Part shown: positions 23,884-32,905 of the stretch, one piece after another
Layout: every line of letters begins with the position of its first letter
How positions within the stretch are numbered: position 1 is the stretch's first letter
Assembly: GCA_016927755.1 (NCBI GenBank)
Contig: JAFGLZ010000082.1
Span: 1-51,489 of the forward strand
Source: Phycisphaerae bacterium
GTDB lineage: Bacteria > Planctomycetota > Phycisphaerae > UBA1845 > JAFGLZ01
Reading direction: 5' to 3'
DNA: 51,489 bases
Program-made: the position numbers and the translations under genes
The notes under the pieces: model-generated
The model's database searches: none
Seen by the model: only the letters and a program-made list of their open reading frames with translations
Told to the model about the DNA's origin: nothing

Positions 23884-25548
23884 CTATGGGGTCCTGCCCT
23901 TCCCCCAAGGCCAAGGCAGAACGTTCGCTCGCTCCGCCCAACCCTCCCACTTCGAGGACATCGCCTTCACCCTCTCCGGATGATCGGCGGCCAGATCGTT
24001 CGTCTCCGTCCGATCCGCCTCCATATCGTACAGCTCCCATTTGCCCCTCGGGCCTTGCGCGACGAGCTTCCACTTGCCGACCCGGATCGCACGATTGCCC
24101 TCGTGCTCCCAGTAGATCGCCTCCCGATCGATCGGCTTGCCCGCCAGCGCCGGCGCCAGACTCTTACCCTCCATCGGTCGGATCGCCTGACCCTTGAGCT
24201 CGGTCGGATACGTCGCGCCCGCCACGTCCACGCACGTGGCCATGATGTCGATGAGATGCCCCGGCTGTCTTCGCAGCTCGCCCCTGGCCCTGATCCCGCC
24301 CGGCCAGTGAACGACGAGCGGCGTGCTGATCCCCCCCTCATGCACCCAATGCTTGTACCGTCGGAACGGCGTGTTGCTCGCGTTGGCCCACGGCAAGCCG
24401 TAGCTCTGATACGTCGTCGCAGAGCCCGGCATCACGTTCGGATCGTTCCCACGCCGAACGTCTCGCCCGTCACGAGTCTTCTCGGGAATGTGAAGTCCTC
24501 CCCACTTCCCGCCGATCTCCTCCGCGCACCCGCCGTTGTCGGCCAGGAAGAAGATCAGCGTGTCGTCGAGCTGACCCAGCGCCTCCAGCGTCTCCACAAT
24601 CCGCCCGATGCCCTGATCCATGCGGTCGATCTGGGCGGCGTAGACCTCCATGCGGCGCGAATGCCAGGCCTTGTGCTCGACGTCCTCCCACGCCTTGACG
24701 CCCCGGTCCCGATCGGTCAGCTTCCACCTCGTATCGACAATGCCCATCTTCCGCATCCGCTCGAGCCGCTCTGCCCGCAGGGCATCCCATCCCCGGTCAT
24801 ACCGCCCCTTGTACCGGGCAACGTCCTCCGGCAGCGCGTGCAACGGCCAATGCGGCGACGTGAACGCCACGTAGCAGAAGAACGGTTCGGACGGTTTGGC
24901 CTTGACGTGCTCGCGAATGAATGCCGAGGCATGCTCGCTGATCGCGTCCGTGTAGTAGTAGCCCTCCGCCTCGGGCTTGATCGGCTCGTTGCCCAGCGTC
25001 AACGTGATCGGGTCGAAGTAGCTCGCCGCGCCGTGGATTGTCCCGTAGAAGCGTTCGAAGCCCCGCTGCACCGGCCAGTTGTGCTTGCTCGTGAGCTTTG
25101 CGTCCCCGCTCCAGTGGCCGACCTGCCTGGTCACGTGCCACTTGCCCGACATGAATGTGGCGTAGCCCGCCCCCTTTAGCACCGCGGCGATCGTCACGCA
25201 CCGGTCGTTCAGATCGCCGCGATACCCCTCCAGGCCCCGGTCGTTCATCATGTGCCCCACGCCCGCCTGATGCGGATAGAGCCCCGTCATCAGGCACGCC
25301 CGCGTCGGACAGCATCTGGCCGTGTTGTAGAATTGCGTGAAGCGCAGCCCCCCGGCCGCCAGCCGATCGATATGAGGCGTCCGAACCTCGCCGCCATAAC
25401 AGCCGATGTCCGAATACCCCATGTCATCGGCCATGATCAGGATGATGTTCGGACGATCGGCCGCCTTTCCGCCCGCGCCGTATGCCCCCGCCGACAAGGC
25501 CGCCAGCAGATAACCAGCCACGAACAGATTCACGGTTCGTCGTGTCAT
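23884..25548 (-). CDS. secreted sulfatase (arylsulfatase type)
   Basis: A 554-aa type I sulfatase, expected to hydrolyse sulfate esters in the periplasm or outside the cell. The signal peptide is about 24 residues (FVAGYLLAALSAGAYG). The metal-site motif NIILIMADDMGYSDIG gives D41-D42. The formylglycine motif is C79-C-P81-T-R83 (CxPxR), followed by ACLMTGLYPHQAG, so activation by a formylglycine-generating enzyme is needed. The ATG overlaps the stop of the upstream kinase/phosphatase gene by 4 nt (ATGA), which suggests translational coupling. Planctomycetes encode many such sulfatases for sulfated polysaccharides; this one's partner genes are unusual. The natural substrate is unknown. Confidence 0.93.
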   Translation of the reverse strand: MTRRTVNLFVAGYLLAALSAGAYGAGGKAADRPNIILIMADDMGYSDIGCYGGEVRTPHIDRLAAGGLRFTQFYNTARCCPTRACLMTGLYPHQAGVGHMMNDRGLEGYRGDLNDRCVTIAAVLKGAGYATFMSGKWHVTRQVGHWSGDAKLTSKHNWPVQRGFERFYGTIHGAASYFDPITLTLGNEPIKPEAEGYYYTDAISEHASAFIREHVKAKPSEPFFCYVAFTSPHWPLHALPEDVARYKGRYDRGWDALRAERLERMRKMGIVDTRWKLTDRDRGVKAWEDVEHKAWHSRRMEVYAAQIDRMDQGIGRIVETLEALGQLDDTLIFFLADNGGCAEEIGGKWGGLHIPEKTRDGRDVRRGNDPNVMPGSATTYQSYGLPWANASNTPFRRYKHWVHEGGISTPLVVHWPGGIRARGELRRQPGHLIDIMATCVDVAGATYPTELKGQAIRPMEGKSLAPALAGKPIDREAIYWEHEGNRAIRVGKWKLVAQGPRGKWELYDMEADRTETNDLAADHPERVKAMSSKWEGWAERANVLPWPWGKGRTP

Positions 25549-27446
25549 CGTTTTGCCATCAGGTAATCGAAGAGCTTCTGCCCCTGCGAGAAGTCCGGCA
25601 CGACCACGTCCGCCCCCGACCGAATCAGCCGGGCACGCTTGTCGCGGTTCAGGCCATGACGCCGGACCTCGTCGCTCGCGACGCCGACCGCGATGCCCCC
25701 GCGCTTCTTCGTCTCGCGGAGCTCGACCGGCCCGTCGCCGAAGCAGACGAGCTGCGAGCCGGTCAGCTTGTTCTCCTTGAGAATCCGGTCGACCACCATC
25801 TTCTTGCTGTACTTGCTCACGTCGCCGACCGCCCCGTAGATCCGGTCCCCGAACAGGTCCGCGTATCCTAGCGCCTTCGCCTCCGCGATAACGTCCTCGC
25901 AGTCCGTCCCGCTGGCCATGTACAGCGTCACGCCACGATCGTGCAGCATCGTCAGCAGCGCCACCGCCCCCTTCATCGTGTAGTCGCCGATGTCCAGCTC
26001 CCCCCGCTCCAGCTTGGCCAGCCGCGCCCGCACCAGCTCCATCAGCGCGTCGTTGTAGATCCGCTTGTAGCCGAGCTTGTCCAGGATCTGGCCCTTCGGC
26101 ACGCAGCCGAACTGCTGCACGAGCTCCACCAGCGCCTCCATCTGAAGGATCGTCTGAATACCCGTGGATTTGTCGATGTAGTCGCGGACGGTATGGATGA
26201 CCTTGCGATACAGACTCTCATCGGCCGTCTCGTAGCGAGGACCCAGGATGGCCCTCACCATCACCGGCTCCATGATCGCCTCCCACCCCTGGCGAAGTGT
26301 GCTGATCGTGCCGTCGTGGTCGAAGATCGCGTGCTCGATCCGCCCGAGCTCCAGTCCGCCGCTGATGACCTCGATCTCCGTGCCCTCGACGTGCGTGGCC
26401 CGTCGCGGGTCCTCGGCCAACTCGGGGTTGTAGATGTAGTCCGGATCGGCGCCGATCTCGATGATTTCCCCCGGCCTGGCCGTTCCGCACTGCTCCAGCT
26501 TCTTGACCGTCACCGCCGCGGCGAAGTTGCCCAACTCGGCAGCCTCCGACACGCTGCCCCCAGCGGCTAGCGCCGAGGCCATCGCCGAGACCGCCGCGTC
26601 TCCCGCGCCGACCGGGTCCACCGGAGTGAGGATCTGGATGCCCGGCACGTCGAAGGCCCCTCCGTCCGCGTAGCCCACGCAGCCCCGCGACCCGCGGGTC
26701 ACAAAGACCGGCCGGCGGGTCCGCTTGTGGATCTTGGCCGCGTACCCGTGGACCTCCTCGAGCAAGACCACGTCCCCAACCTCGCGCGGCGTGCCCGCCA
26801 GATTGCCCGCCTCGACGTCATTCAGCTTGAGAATCGCTCCCTGATATCGGGCGCTCTTGTGCCGGCTGTCGACGATGAAGACCCGATCCGGGTGCGCGGC
26901 GATGACCTGGTTGATCCGCTCGATTAGCGTGTCGGACTTGATGCCCCGGACCATCTGCTGGTTCAGGATGACCGCCTGAACGGACTTCAGCGTCTTCTCC
27001 AGGTTCGCGATCAGGTGCATCTCGGTCTTGGCTGAAATCTCGTTGAAGGCCCCGAAGTCGACACGCGATAGCTCCTCGCGATCGAGGTACGGCTTGCCGT
27101 AGACGGCCGTGTCCCAGCCCTCGGATTGCACGACCATGCCGCCGACGTTCACGCCGATGGCCGCGAGCATCGCCTTCATCTCCCGGCCGAACAGGTCGTC
27201 CCCGACCACGCCCACGGCGTAGACCTGACCCACCCCCAGGTCGACCAGGTTGTTGACGACGTTGCCCGCGCCCCCAAGCCCGTACCGCTGCTGGCCGACC
27301 GTCTGCGTCGGCTTGCCCGTCTCCAGCGATATCTCCGAGCCGCTCGCGTCGAGCACCCAGTAGGCATCGATACAGAAATCGCCCATGACGGCCACGCTCG
27401 TGGCCTTGATGGCGTCAAGTAACGCTTCGAGACGCTCTCGGTCCAT
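25545..27446 (-). CDS. PfkB-family sugar kinase fused to HAD phosphatase
   Basis: A 633-aa bifunctional protein. Residues 1-330 are a ribokinase/PfkB fold resembling the HldE (RfaE domain I) heptose-7-phosphate kinase: MGDFCIDAYW, GGAGNVVNNLVDLG, YGKPYLDREE and the catalytic GAGD (280-283). Residues 365-633 are a HAD hydrolase with an alpha-helical cap: motif I DHDGT (376-380), then YMASGT and FGDGPVE. HldE proteins instead carry a C-terminal nucleotidyltransferase, so this architecture differs. A combined phosphorylation and dephosphorylation of a sugar phosphate is likely; the actual sugar is unknown. It lies 59 bp downstream of the deoxyhypusine-synthase-like gene and is coupled to the sulfatase. 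Confidence 0.85.
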   Translation of the reverse strand: MDRERLEALLDAIKATSVAVMGDFCIDAYWVLDASGSEISLETGKPTQTVGQQRYGLGGAGNVVNNLVDLGVGQVYAVGVVGDDLFGREMKAMLAAIGVNVGGMVVQSEGWDTAVYGKPYLDREELSRVDFGAFNEISAKTEMHLIANLEKTLKSVQAVILNQQMVRGIKSDTLIERINQVIAAHPDRVFIVDSRHKSARYQGAILKLNDVEAGNLAGTPREVGDVVLLEEVHGYAAKIHKRTRRPVFVTRGSRGCVGYADGGAFDVPGIQILTPVDPVGAGDAAVSAMASALAAGGSVSEAAELGNFAAAVTVKKLEQCGTARPGEIIEIGADPDYIYNPELAEDPRRATHVEGTEIEVISGGLELGRIEHAIFDHDGTISTLRQGWEAIMEPVMVRAILGPRYETADESLYRKVIHTVRDYIDKSTGIQTILQMEALVELVQQFGCVPKGQILDKLGYKRIYNDALMELVRARLAKLERGELDIGDYTMKGAVALLTMLHDRGVTLYMASGTDCEDVIAEAKALGYADLFGDRIYGAVGDVSKYSKKMVVDRILKENKLTGSQLVCFGDGPVELRETKKRGGIAVGVASDEVRRHGLNRDKRARLIRSGADVVVPDFSQGQKLFDYLMAKR

Positions 27447-27505
27447 GATTGACTCGCTCTCGCTCTGGAACTGAGGGCGGCGAGCCGCCGCCCCTCACCG
27501 GTAGA

Positions 27506-28561
27506 TTACGTCAAATGCCTCATCACGGCCTGGTACAGCACGGGCACCGTGGTTCGCTGGTCGCCCTGAACGTAATACCCCCGTCCGCCAAAGGCCTGGG
27601 GGATTCGCGTCACGATGCTCTTCTGGTCGCGGTAGTAGTAACCCGCCGCCGATTCGTCCGACATGACCGCCGGATCGTGCGGCCGCAGGTCGAAGTCCGC
27701 CGTGGTCAGTGCCTTCGGCGGCTTGCCCACGTTGCCCACCATGCTGACCGCCTTGAGCAGCACCTCCGGACCGGTCACGGCCGAGCCGATGTTCAGAACC
27801 ACCCCGCCTTCCGTGAACGTCGCCATGTGCCGCGTGAAGATCAGAAAATCAGTGCCGCTCGTGCCGCCCTTGGCCGACGGATCGAAGTTCGGATGCTGAT
27901 CCACGACGTCCGTCCCGATCGACGCGTGCACCGTCATCGGCACGCCGCGATCGTACGTCATGGCCAGGACGCTCGTCTCGGGATGGGTGAACCCCGTGGG
28001 CGAGTCCTCCCGCCCGACGCGATCCAGAACCCGCTGCCGGAACGACGCGTCGCGAATCATCCGCCCCAGCGACTCGCCGTAGCCCAGGTGCATCTCGTGA
28101 CCGAGGTTCAGCGCCTCATTGTAGTAAGCGAACTCATAAGCCATGCCGAACTTCCCGCCCGGCAGGGCGTTGGGAACGTGCTCGCTCGTCTCCCCAACCA
28201 GCGCAAGCTCGAAATCGTGGATCGCCCCGGCGCCGTTCGTGGCCACCAGCGTCACGACCCCCCGCCTGACCAGGTCGACCAGCAGAGGCCCCAGCCCGTT
28301 CTTGATCAGGTGCGCGCCGGTGATGACCACCACCGGATGCCCGGCCCTCCTCGCATCGGTGACGACACCGGCCACCTCCTCGATCAGGGACGCCTGCTCC
28401 TCCGAGTGGCGGTAGTCCGTCTCGAGCACCTTCGCGGGATCGACCAGGTCCTCGAGCTTGACCTTGTTCGGACGGGTGGACAGGGGGTACGTCTGGATCG
28501 CCGAGGGATCGAAGATCTCGTAACGACCCTCATAGTACTGTCTTCGCGACTCCGATGGCAT
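27506..28561 (-). CDS. deoxyhypusine synthase-like protein
   Basis: A 351-aa protein with the NAD-binding pattern of the deoxyhypusine synthase superfamily: VVVITGAHLIKNGLGPLL, then VTLVATNGAGAIHDFELAL, and SIGTDVVDQHPNF. Bacterial members lack an eIF5A substrate and are used for other chemistry, such as homospermidine synthesis, or are uncharacterised. The position as the first gene of an operon with a sugar kinase/phosphatase and a sulfatase argues for a role in carbohydrate or small-molecule metabolism, but this is inference. The ATG has AAGGGGGG about 6 nt upstream and a promoter at 28627-28655. Confidence 0.65.
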   Translation of the reverse strand: MPSESRRQYYEGRYEIFDPSAIQTYPLSTRPNKVKLEDLVDPAKVLETDYRHSEEQASLIEEVAGVVTDARRAGHPVVVITGAHLIKNGLGPLLVDLVRRGVVTLVATNGAGAIHDFELALVGETSEHVPNALPGGKFGMAYEFAYYNEALNLGHEMHLGYGESLGRMIRDASFRQRVLDRVGREDSPTGFTHPETSVLAMTYDRGVPMTVHASIGTDVVDQHPNFDPSAKGGTSGTDFLIFTRHMATFTEGGVVLNIGSAVTGPEVLLKAVSMVGNVGKPPKALTTADFDLRPHDPAVMSDESAAGYYYRDQKSIVTRIPQAFGGRGYYVQGDQRTTVPVLYQAVMRHLT

Positions 28562-28626
28562 ACACTGCCCCCCTTATAGGGAGTAACGCCCAACCGATCC
28601 TCTCGGGCAAGGCGATCGCGCGGAGC

Positions 28627-28655
28627 AGTCTACCAAGAAGCGATAGGCCTGCCAA
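28627..28655 (-). promoter_or_regulatory. promoter of the DHS-like/kinase/sulfatase operon
   Basis: On the minus strand: TTGGCA (28650-28655), 17 bp, TAGACT (28627-28632); 5 of 6 and 4 of 6 matches. The predicted leader is about 60 nt. Confidence 0.5.
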
Positions 28656-28729
28656 ACGACCCTCATCGTGAGAGAATCGGTGCCTAACTGCGACGTTGAG
28701 CCTCGCTTTTGGGCGTATCCTCGGCGCCG

Positions 28730-28765
28730 TTGACGACGATTGCCGGCTTCGATAAGGTAGCCGGC
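28730..28765 (+). promoter_or_regulatory. candidate etfB promoter with inverted repeat
   Basis: TTGACG (28730-28735), 17 bp, TAAGGT (28753-28758). An inverted repeat GCCGGCT (28742-28748) / AGCCGGC (28759-28765) brackets the -10 region and could be a repressor site. The -10 is weak (3 of 6). Confidence 0.4.
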
Positions 28766-28813
28766 TTGATTGTCGGTGTGCTTCTCGTTCGGTGATGTGG
28801 GAGCAGTGAAACG

Positions 28814-29728
28814 ATGGGTTACCGGTGTGTAGTCCTCATCAAGCAGGTCCCGGACACCAAGAAGGTCACGGGCAAGACCATGAACGACGACGGCACGGTG
28901 AACCGCGCCGCCTTGCCGGCCATCTTCAACCCTGAGGATCTGAATGCCCTCGAACTGGCCCTCCGAGTCCGGGCCCAATACGGCGGGACCGTCACCGTCA
29001 TCACGATGGGCCCCCCGGGTGCCTGCGAGGCTCTTCGGGACGCCCTCTGTCGTGGGGCCGATCGAGCCATCCTAGTGACCGATCGCCGTGGGGCCGGATC
29101 GGATACGTTGGCAACCAGTCACATCTTGTCCTGCGCGGTCAAGCATCAGGGCCAGTACGATCTGGTCGTCTGCGGCCGGCAGGCCATCGACGGCGATACG
29201 GCCCAGGTCGGGCCGCAGTGCGCCGAGAAGCTCGGCATCCCGCAGGTCACCTACGTCGAGGCCGACGTCCAGCTCAACAACCGGACGATCCGGGCGCGGC
29301 GGAACCTCGGCAACGGCTGGGAGTTGCTGGAAGGTCCGTTGCCCGTCCTGCTGACCGTTACGGGCGAGGCCAACACGCCGCGACCCCAGGCTGCCCGGCG
29401 GACCATGAAGTACAAGCGGGCCCGCTCGCCCATCGAGATCGAGCGCGAGGTCGCCGAGGCGATGCCTGATGCCTCCGATGAGGACAAGCTAAAGGCCGCC
29501 GTCAAGCGATGTGACGAACTGAAGGCGGCAGGCCTCCTGATCGACCAGTTCAACCTGGATGACATTGGAGCGGACTTCGACTGGGTCGGACTCAGGGGGT
29601 CGCCCACGTGGGTCAACCGCGTCCAGACGATCGTGCTCACGGGCAGCGGATACAAGAAGGTCGAGTCGACCGAAGCGGCCATCACGGCCATGGTCCACGA
29701 GCTGATCGAGGACCACACCATTGGATAG
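28814..29728 (+). CDS. etfB: electron transfer flavoprotein beta subunit
   Basis: A 304-aa cytoplasmic subunit that, with EtfA, accepts electrons from acyl-CoA dehydrogenases and passes them to the quinone pool. The family opening VVLIKQVPDTKKV, the segment NPEDLNALELALRV and the core VVCGRQAIDGDTAQVGPQ are clear. It is about 40-50 residues longer than classical EtfB because of a C-terminal extension (about residues 205-304). The gene starts a run etfB, etfA and acyl-CoA dehydrogenase with short spacers (21 bp and about 140 bp), so they probably form one operon. Confidence 0.93.
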   Translation: MGYRCVVLIKQVPDTKKVTGKTMNDDGTVNRAALPAIFNPEDLNALELALRVRAQYGGTVTVITMGPPGACEALRDALCRGADRAILVTDRRGAGSDTLATSHILSCAVKHQGQYDLVVCGRQAIDGDTAQVGPQCAEKLGIPQVTYVEADVQLNNRTIRARRNLGNGWELLEGPLPVLLTVTGEANTPRPQAARRTMKYKRARSPIEIEREVAEAMPDASDEDKLKAAVKRCDELKAAGLLIDQFNLDDIGADFDWVGLRGSPTWVNRVQTIVLTGSGYKKVESTEAAITAMVHELIEDHTIG

Positions 29729-29749
29729 ATCTGTAGTGCAGGTGACGGA

Positions 29750-30778
29750 ATGATCGACCCGAACCGACAGGGCGAAGTATGGGTGTTTGCCGAGCAGGAG
29801 GACGGGGCGCTGAGCGACGTCCCCCTGGAGCTCCTGGGCCGGGCACGCGTCCTGGCCGACAAGCTCGGCGTGAAGGTGGGTACGCTCCTGCTGGGCAGCG
29901 GCGTCGAATCGCTGTCCGAGAGACTCATCTCAGGTGGCGCGGATCGCGTCTACGTGGTCGACGACCCCCTTCTAAAGCAGTATCAAACGAACAGCTACGC
30001 TAAGGTCGTATGCGGCTTGATCCACAAACACGCGCCGCAGATCGTGCTCTACGGCGCCAGTGCGATGGGGCGGGACTTGGCCCCGCGCTGTGCCTCGGCG
30101 TGCCGTTGCGGGCTGACGGCCGATTGCACGGATCTGGAAATCGGCAGCCACGAGGACCGACGGGAGAAGACCACCCACGAGAATCTCCTCATGCAGATCC
30201 GCCCCGCCTTCGGCGGAAACATCATCGCCACGATCGTCAACGTGAAACGCTGGCCGCAGATGGCGACCGTCCGCGAGGGCGTCATGCCCATGGAAGAGCC
30301 TGACCCCTCGCGTAAGGGCCAGGTAGTCAAGGAGCCGGCGGGGCTGGACCCGACCGATTTGATCATGAAGGTCATCGAGCGGCATCGCCGGCCCAAGACC
30401 GTCAACCTCAAGGCGGCTCGCATCATCGTCGCCGGCGGCGCGGGCGTCGGCGGCAAGGACAACTTCCGGCTGATTCAGGATCTGGCCAACGCCCTCGGTG
30501 GCGCCGTCGGCGGGTCGAGGGCCGCCGTCGACAGCGGGTTCATCAGCCACGACCATCAGGTGGGCCAGACCGGCACGACCGTTCGCCCGGCACTGTATAT
30601 CGCGTGCGGCATCAGCGGGGCGGTCCAGCACAGGGCGGGGATGGATCAGTCCGCCAAGATCATCGCCGTTAACACGGACCCGGACGCACCCATCTTCCAG
30701 ATCGCCCATTACGGCATTGTCGGCGACCTGAACGTGGTGCTTCCGAAGATGATCAAAGCGGTCAAGGCCCGAGCCTGA
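29750..30778 (+). CDS. etfA: electron transfer flavoprotein alpha subunit
   Basis: A 342-aa FAD-binding partner of EtfB. The N-terminal domain starts GEVWVFAEQEDG. The C-terminal FAD domain has the family signature: GGSRAAVDSGFI, VGQTGTTVRPALYIACGISG, HRAGM, AVNTDPDAPIF and YGIVGDL. All expected FAD-contact motifs are present. It begins 21 bp after etfB. Confidence 0.95.
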   Translation: MIDPNRQGEVWVFAEQEDGALSDVPLELLGRARVLADKLGVKVGTLLLGSGVESLSERLISGGADRVYVVDDPLLKQYQTNSYAKVVCGLIHKHAPQIVLYGASAMGRDLAPRCASACRCGLTADCTDLEIGSHEDRREKTTHENLLMQIRPAFGGNIIATIVNVKRWPQMATVREGVMPMEEPDPSRKGQVVKEPAGLDPTDLIMKVIERHRRPKTVNLKAARIIVAGGAGVGGKDNFRLIQDLANALGGAVGGSRAAVDSGFISHDHQVGQTGTTVRPALYIACGISGAVQHRAGMDQSAKIIAVNTDPDAPIFQIAHYGIVGDLNVVLPKMIKAVKARA

Positions 30779-30839
30779 ACGTGACGAGAAGGTTTGCCCG
30801 AACCGCTACCCCGCGTGCCGAAGACGGCCTCGGCCTAGC

Positions 30840-30857
30840 CCCGCCTCGTGTGGCGGG
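30840..30857 (+). other. small hairpin between etfA and acyl-CoA dehydrogenase
   Basis: CCCGCC-TCGTGT-GGCGGG, a perfect 6-bp stem in the 141-bp spacer. No T-run follows. It could attenuate or stabilise the transcript. Confidence 0.35.
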
Positions 30858-30919
30858 CAACAACAGACAGAACGTGGAGACCTCGGGTCACCCGGCCCGA
30901 AGAGACGCAGGTGCCTGAC

Positions 30920-32668
30920 ATGGCCAATTTCTTCGACGACAACAAGGACATCCAGTTCCGCTTCGCCACCATGAAGCTGGCTGAAGTGGCCGAGATGATG
31001 GAAGACGGCTTCAAGTATGCGGCCGACTACGATTATGCACCGAGCGATGCGGCGGACGCGATCGACAACTATCGTCGCGTGCTGTCGAACGTCGGCGAGC
31101 TGTGCGCCGAATTCATCGAGCCGAGGGCCGAAGGCGTGGATCAGGCCGGCCCCAAGCTCAACGAAAACGGCTCCGTCGACTACGCGCCGGGAACCGCCGA
31201 GAACCTCGAAAAGCTCGCCCAGGCCGATCTGATGGGCTTCACGCTCCCGTATCAGTACGGCGGGCTGAACTTCCCGAGCCTCGTCTACACCATCGCCACT
31301 GAGCTCATCAGCCGCGCCGACGCCAGCCTGATGAACCTGTTCGGGCTCCAGGGCATCGCCGAGACGATCCACGCCTTCGCCAGCGACGAGATCAAGCAAG
31401 AGTACCTCCCGGGCTTCGCCGACGGCCGCTACACCGGAGCGATGGTCCTCACCGAACCGGACGCCGGTAGCGATCTCCAGGCCGTCAAAGTCCGCGCCTA
31501 TCAGGACGACGCCGGCCAGTGGCGGATCCAGGGCGTCAAGCGGTTCATCACCAACGGATGCGGCGAGATCCTGCTGGTCCTGGCCCGTAGCGAGCCGGAG
31601 ATCTCCGACGGGCGCGGCCTGAGCCTGCTTCTCGTCGAGCGCGGCCCCAAGGTCGTCGTCCGGCGGCTCGAGAACAAGCTCGGAATCCACGGCTCGCCGA
31701 CGTGCGAGCTCCAGTTCAACGACACGCCGGCCAAACTGATCGGCGAACGTCAACGCGGCCTGATCACGTACGTGCTGGCCCTGATGAACGGGGCCCGCCT
31801 TGGCATCGCCGCGCAGGGCTTGGGACTCGGCGAGGCGGCCTACCAGGTCGCCCGAGACTATGCCCATGCCCGAAAGCAGTTCGGCGTGGCCATCGAGGAA
31901 TTGCCCGCCGTCCGCGACATGCTCGTCGAGATGCGGCTCGATCTCGAGGCGGCTCGGGCGCTCACCTACGAGACCGCCTACTGCGTGGACAAGATGTACG
32001 GCGCGGCGCGAAAACTGGAGTTCGACAAGCCGGACGACAAGGAACTCGTCAAGACCCTCCGAAACCAGGAGCGCTCCTACAAGCGGATCAACGGCATGCT
32101 CACCCCCATGAGCAAGTACATCGCCTCAGAGATGTGCAATCGCGTGGCCTACGACGCCATCCAGATCCTGGGCGGAAGCGGATACATGCGAGACTATCCG
32201 TGCGAGCGCTACCTCCGCGACGCCCGGATCGCGCCGATCTACGAGGGAACCTCGCAGTTGCAGGTCGTCGCGGCCGTTCGAGGCGTCATGTCGGGCACCG
32301 CAAGCAAGCTCATCGACGAGATCCTCGTTTCACGGACTTGGCCCGAAGCGTTGAAGCCGCTCGCCGATCAGCTCGCGCAAGGACGTGCCCGCCTCGAAGA
32401 GATCATCGCCTTCGTGAAAGCTAGGCCCGGTACGATGTACATGGACCTCTACGGCCGGAAGATCGTGGACGTAGCCATCGATCTGCTCTGCGGATGTCTG
32501 TTCCTCCGTGACGCCGCGATCTGCGACGAACTGACCACGCGGGCGCGCCGATGGATCGTCACGCGAATGCCTCGGGTCTCCTATCACCAGCAACTCATCA
32601 TGAGCGGCGATACGAGCACAATGGAGAACTTCGCGGTCATGGCCGGCTCGGCAGGCCGGGACGATTAA
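30920..32668 (+). CDS. acyl-CoA dehydrogenase
   Basis: A 582-aa FAD enzyme that oxidises acyl-CoA to enoyl-CoA and gives electrons to EtfBA, matching its position. The flavin/substrate motif AMVLTEPDAGSDLQAVKV, the IQILGGSGYMRDYPCERYLRDARI segment and the catalytic region IYEGTSQLQVVA (Glu of EGTSQ as base) are intact. It belongs to the long, roughly 600-aa bacterial subclass with a C-terminal helical extension rather than the 380-aa short form. The start is placed at MANFFDD; the in-frame sequence before it is unlike the family. Chain-length specificity is not determinable. Confidence 0.92.
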   Translation: MANFFDDNKDIQFRFATMKLAEVAEMMEDGFKYAADYDYAPSDAADAIDNYRRVLSNVGELCAEFIEPRAEGVDQAGPKLNENGSVDYAPGTAENLEKLAQADLMGFTLPYQYGGLNFPSLVYTIATELISRADASLMNLFGLQGIAETIHAFASDEIKQEYLPGFADGRYTGAMVLTEPDAGSDLQAVKVRAYQDDAGQWRIQGVKRFITNGCGEILLVLARSEPEISDGRGLSLLLVERGPKVVVRRLENKLGIHGSPTCELQFNDTPAKLIGERQRGLITYVLALMNGARLGIAAQGLGLGEAAYQVARDYAHARKQFGVAIEELPAVRDMLVEMRLDLEAARALTYETAYCVDKMYGAARKLEFDKPDDKELVKTLRNQERSYKRINGMLTPMSKYIASEMCNRVAYDAIQILGGSGYMRDYPCERYLRDARIAPIYEGTSQLQVVAAVRGVMSGTASKLIDEILVSRTWPEALKPLADQLAQGRARLEEIIAFVKARPGTMYMDLYGRKIVDVAIDLLCGCLFLRDAAICDELTTRARRWIVTRMPRVSYHQQLIMSGDTSTMENFAVMAGSAGRDD

Positions 32669-32755
32669 TCGTTCAGAATGCGTTTTCATCATAAAGCATT
32701 GGTTACCATTGCCTTGTATACTCATGCGACTCTTCTCGGAGCACAATTTCCTAAA

Positions 32756-32784
32756 TTGACGTACGGGCCCGCCGATAATATACT
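32756..32784 (+). promoter_or_regulatory. sigma70-type promoter for rnc
   Basis: TTGACG (32756-32761), 17 bp, TATACT (32779-32784). The predicted start is near 32791 with a leader of about 115 nt. The leader holds an overlapping 39-codon frame (32829-32948) that ends inside rnc in another frame. A second TATACT (32717-32722) lacks a -35. Confidence 0.7.
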
Positions 32785-32905
32785 CTGTGGCATTGGCTGA
32801 ATTCGACGACGCGTGTGCGCGTCGCTCCATGGATTCGGCCGAAGGCGAAGGCCACTCCGCGAACTCGGCGCGGCCCTCGCCATCGGCCCACAAGGTTGAT
32901 CCCCA

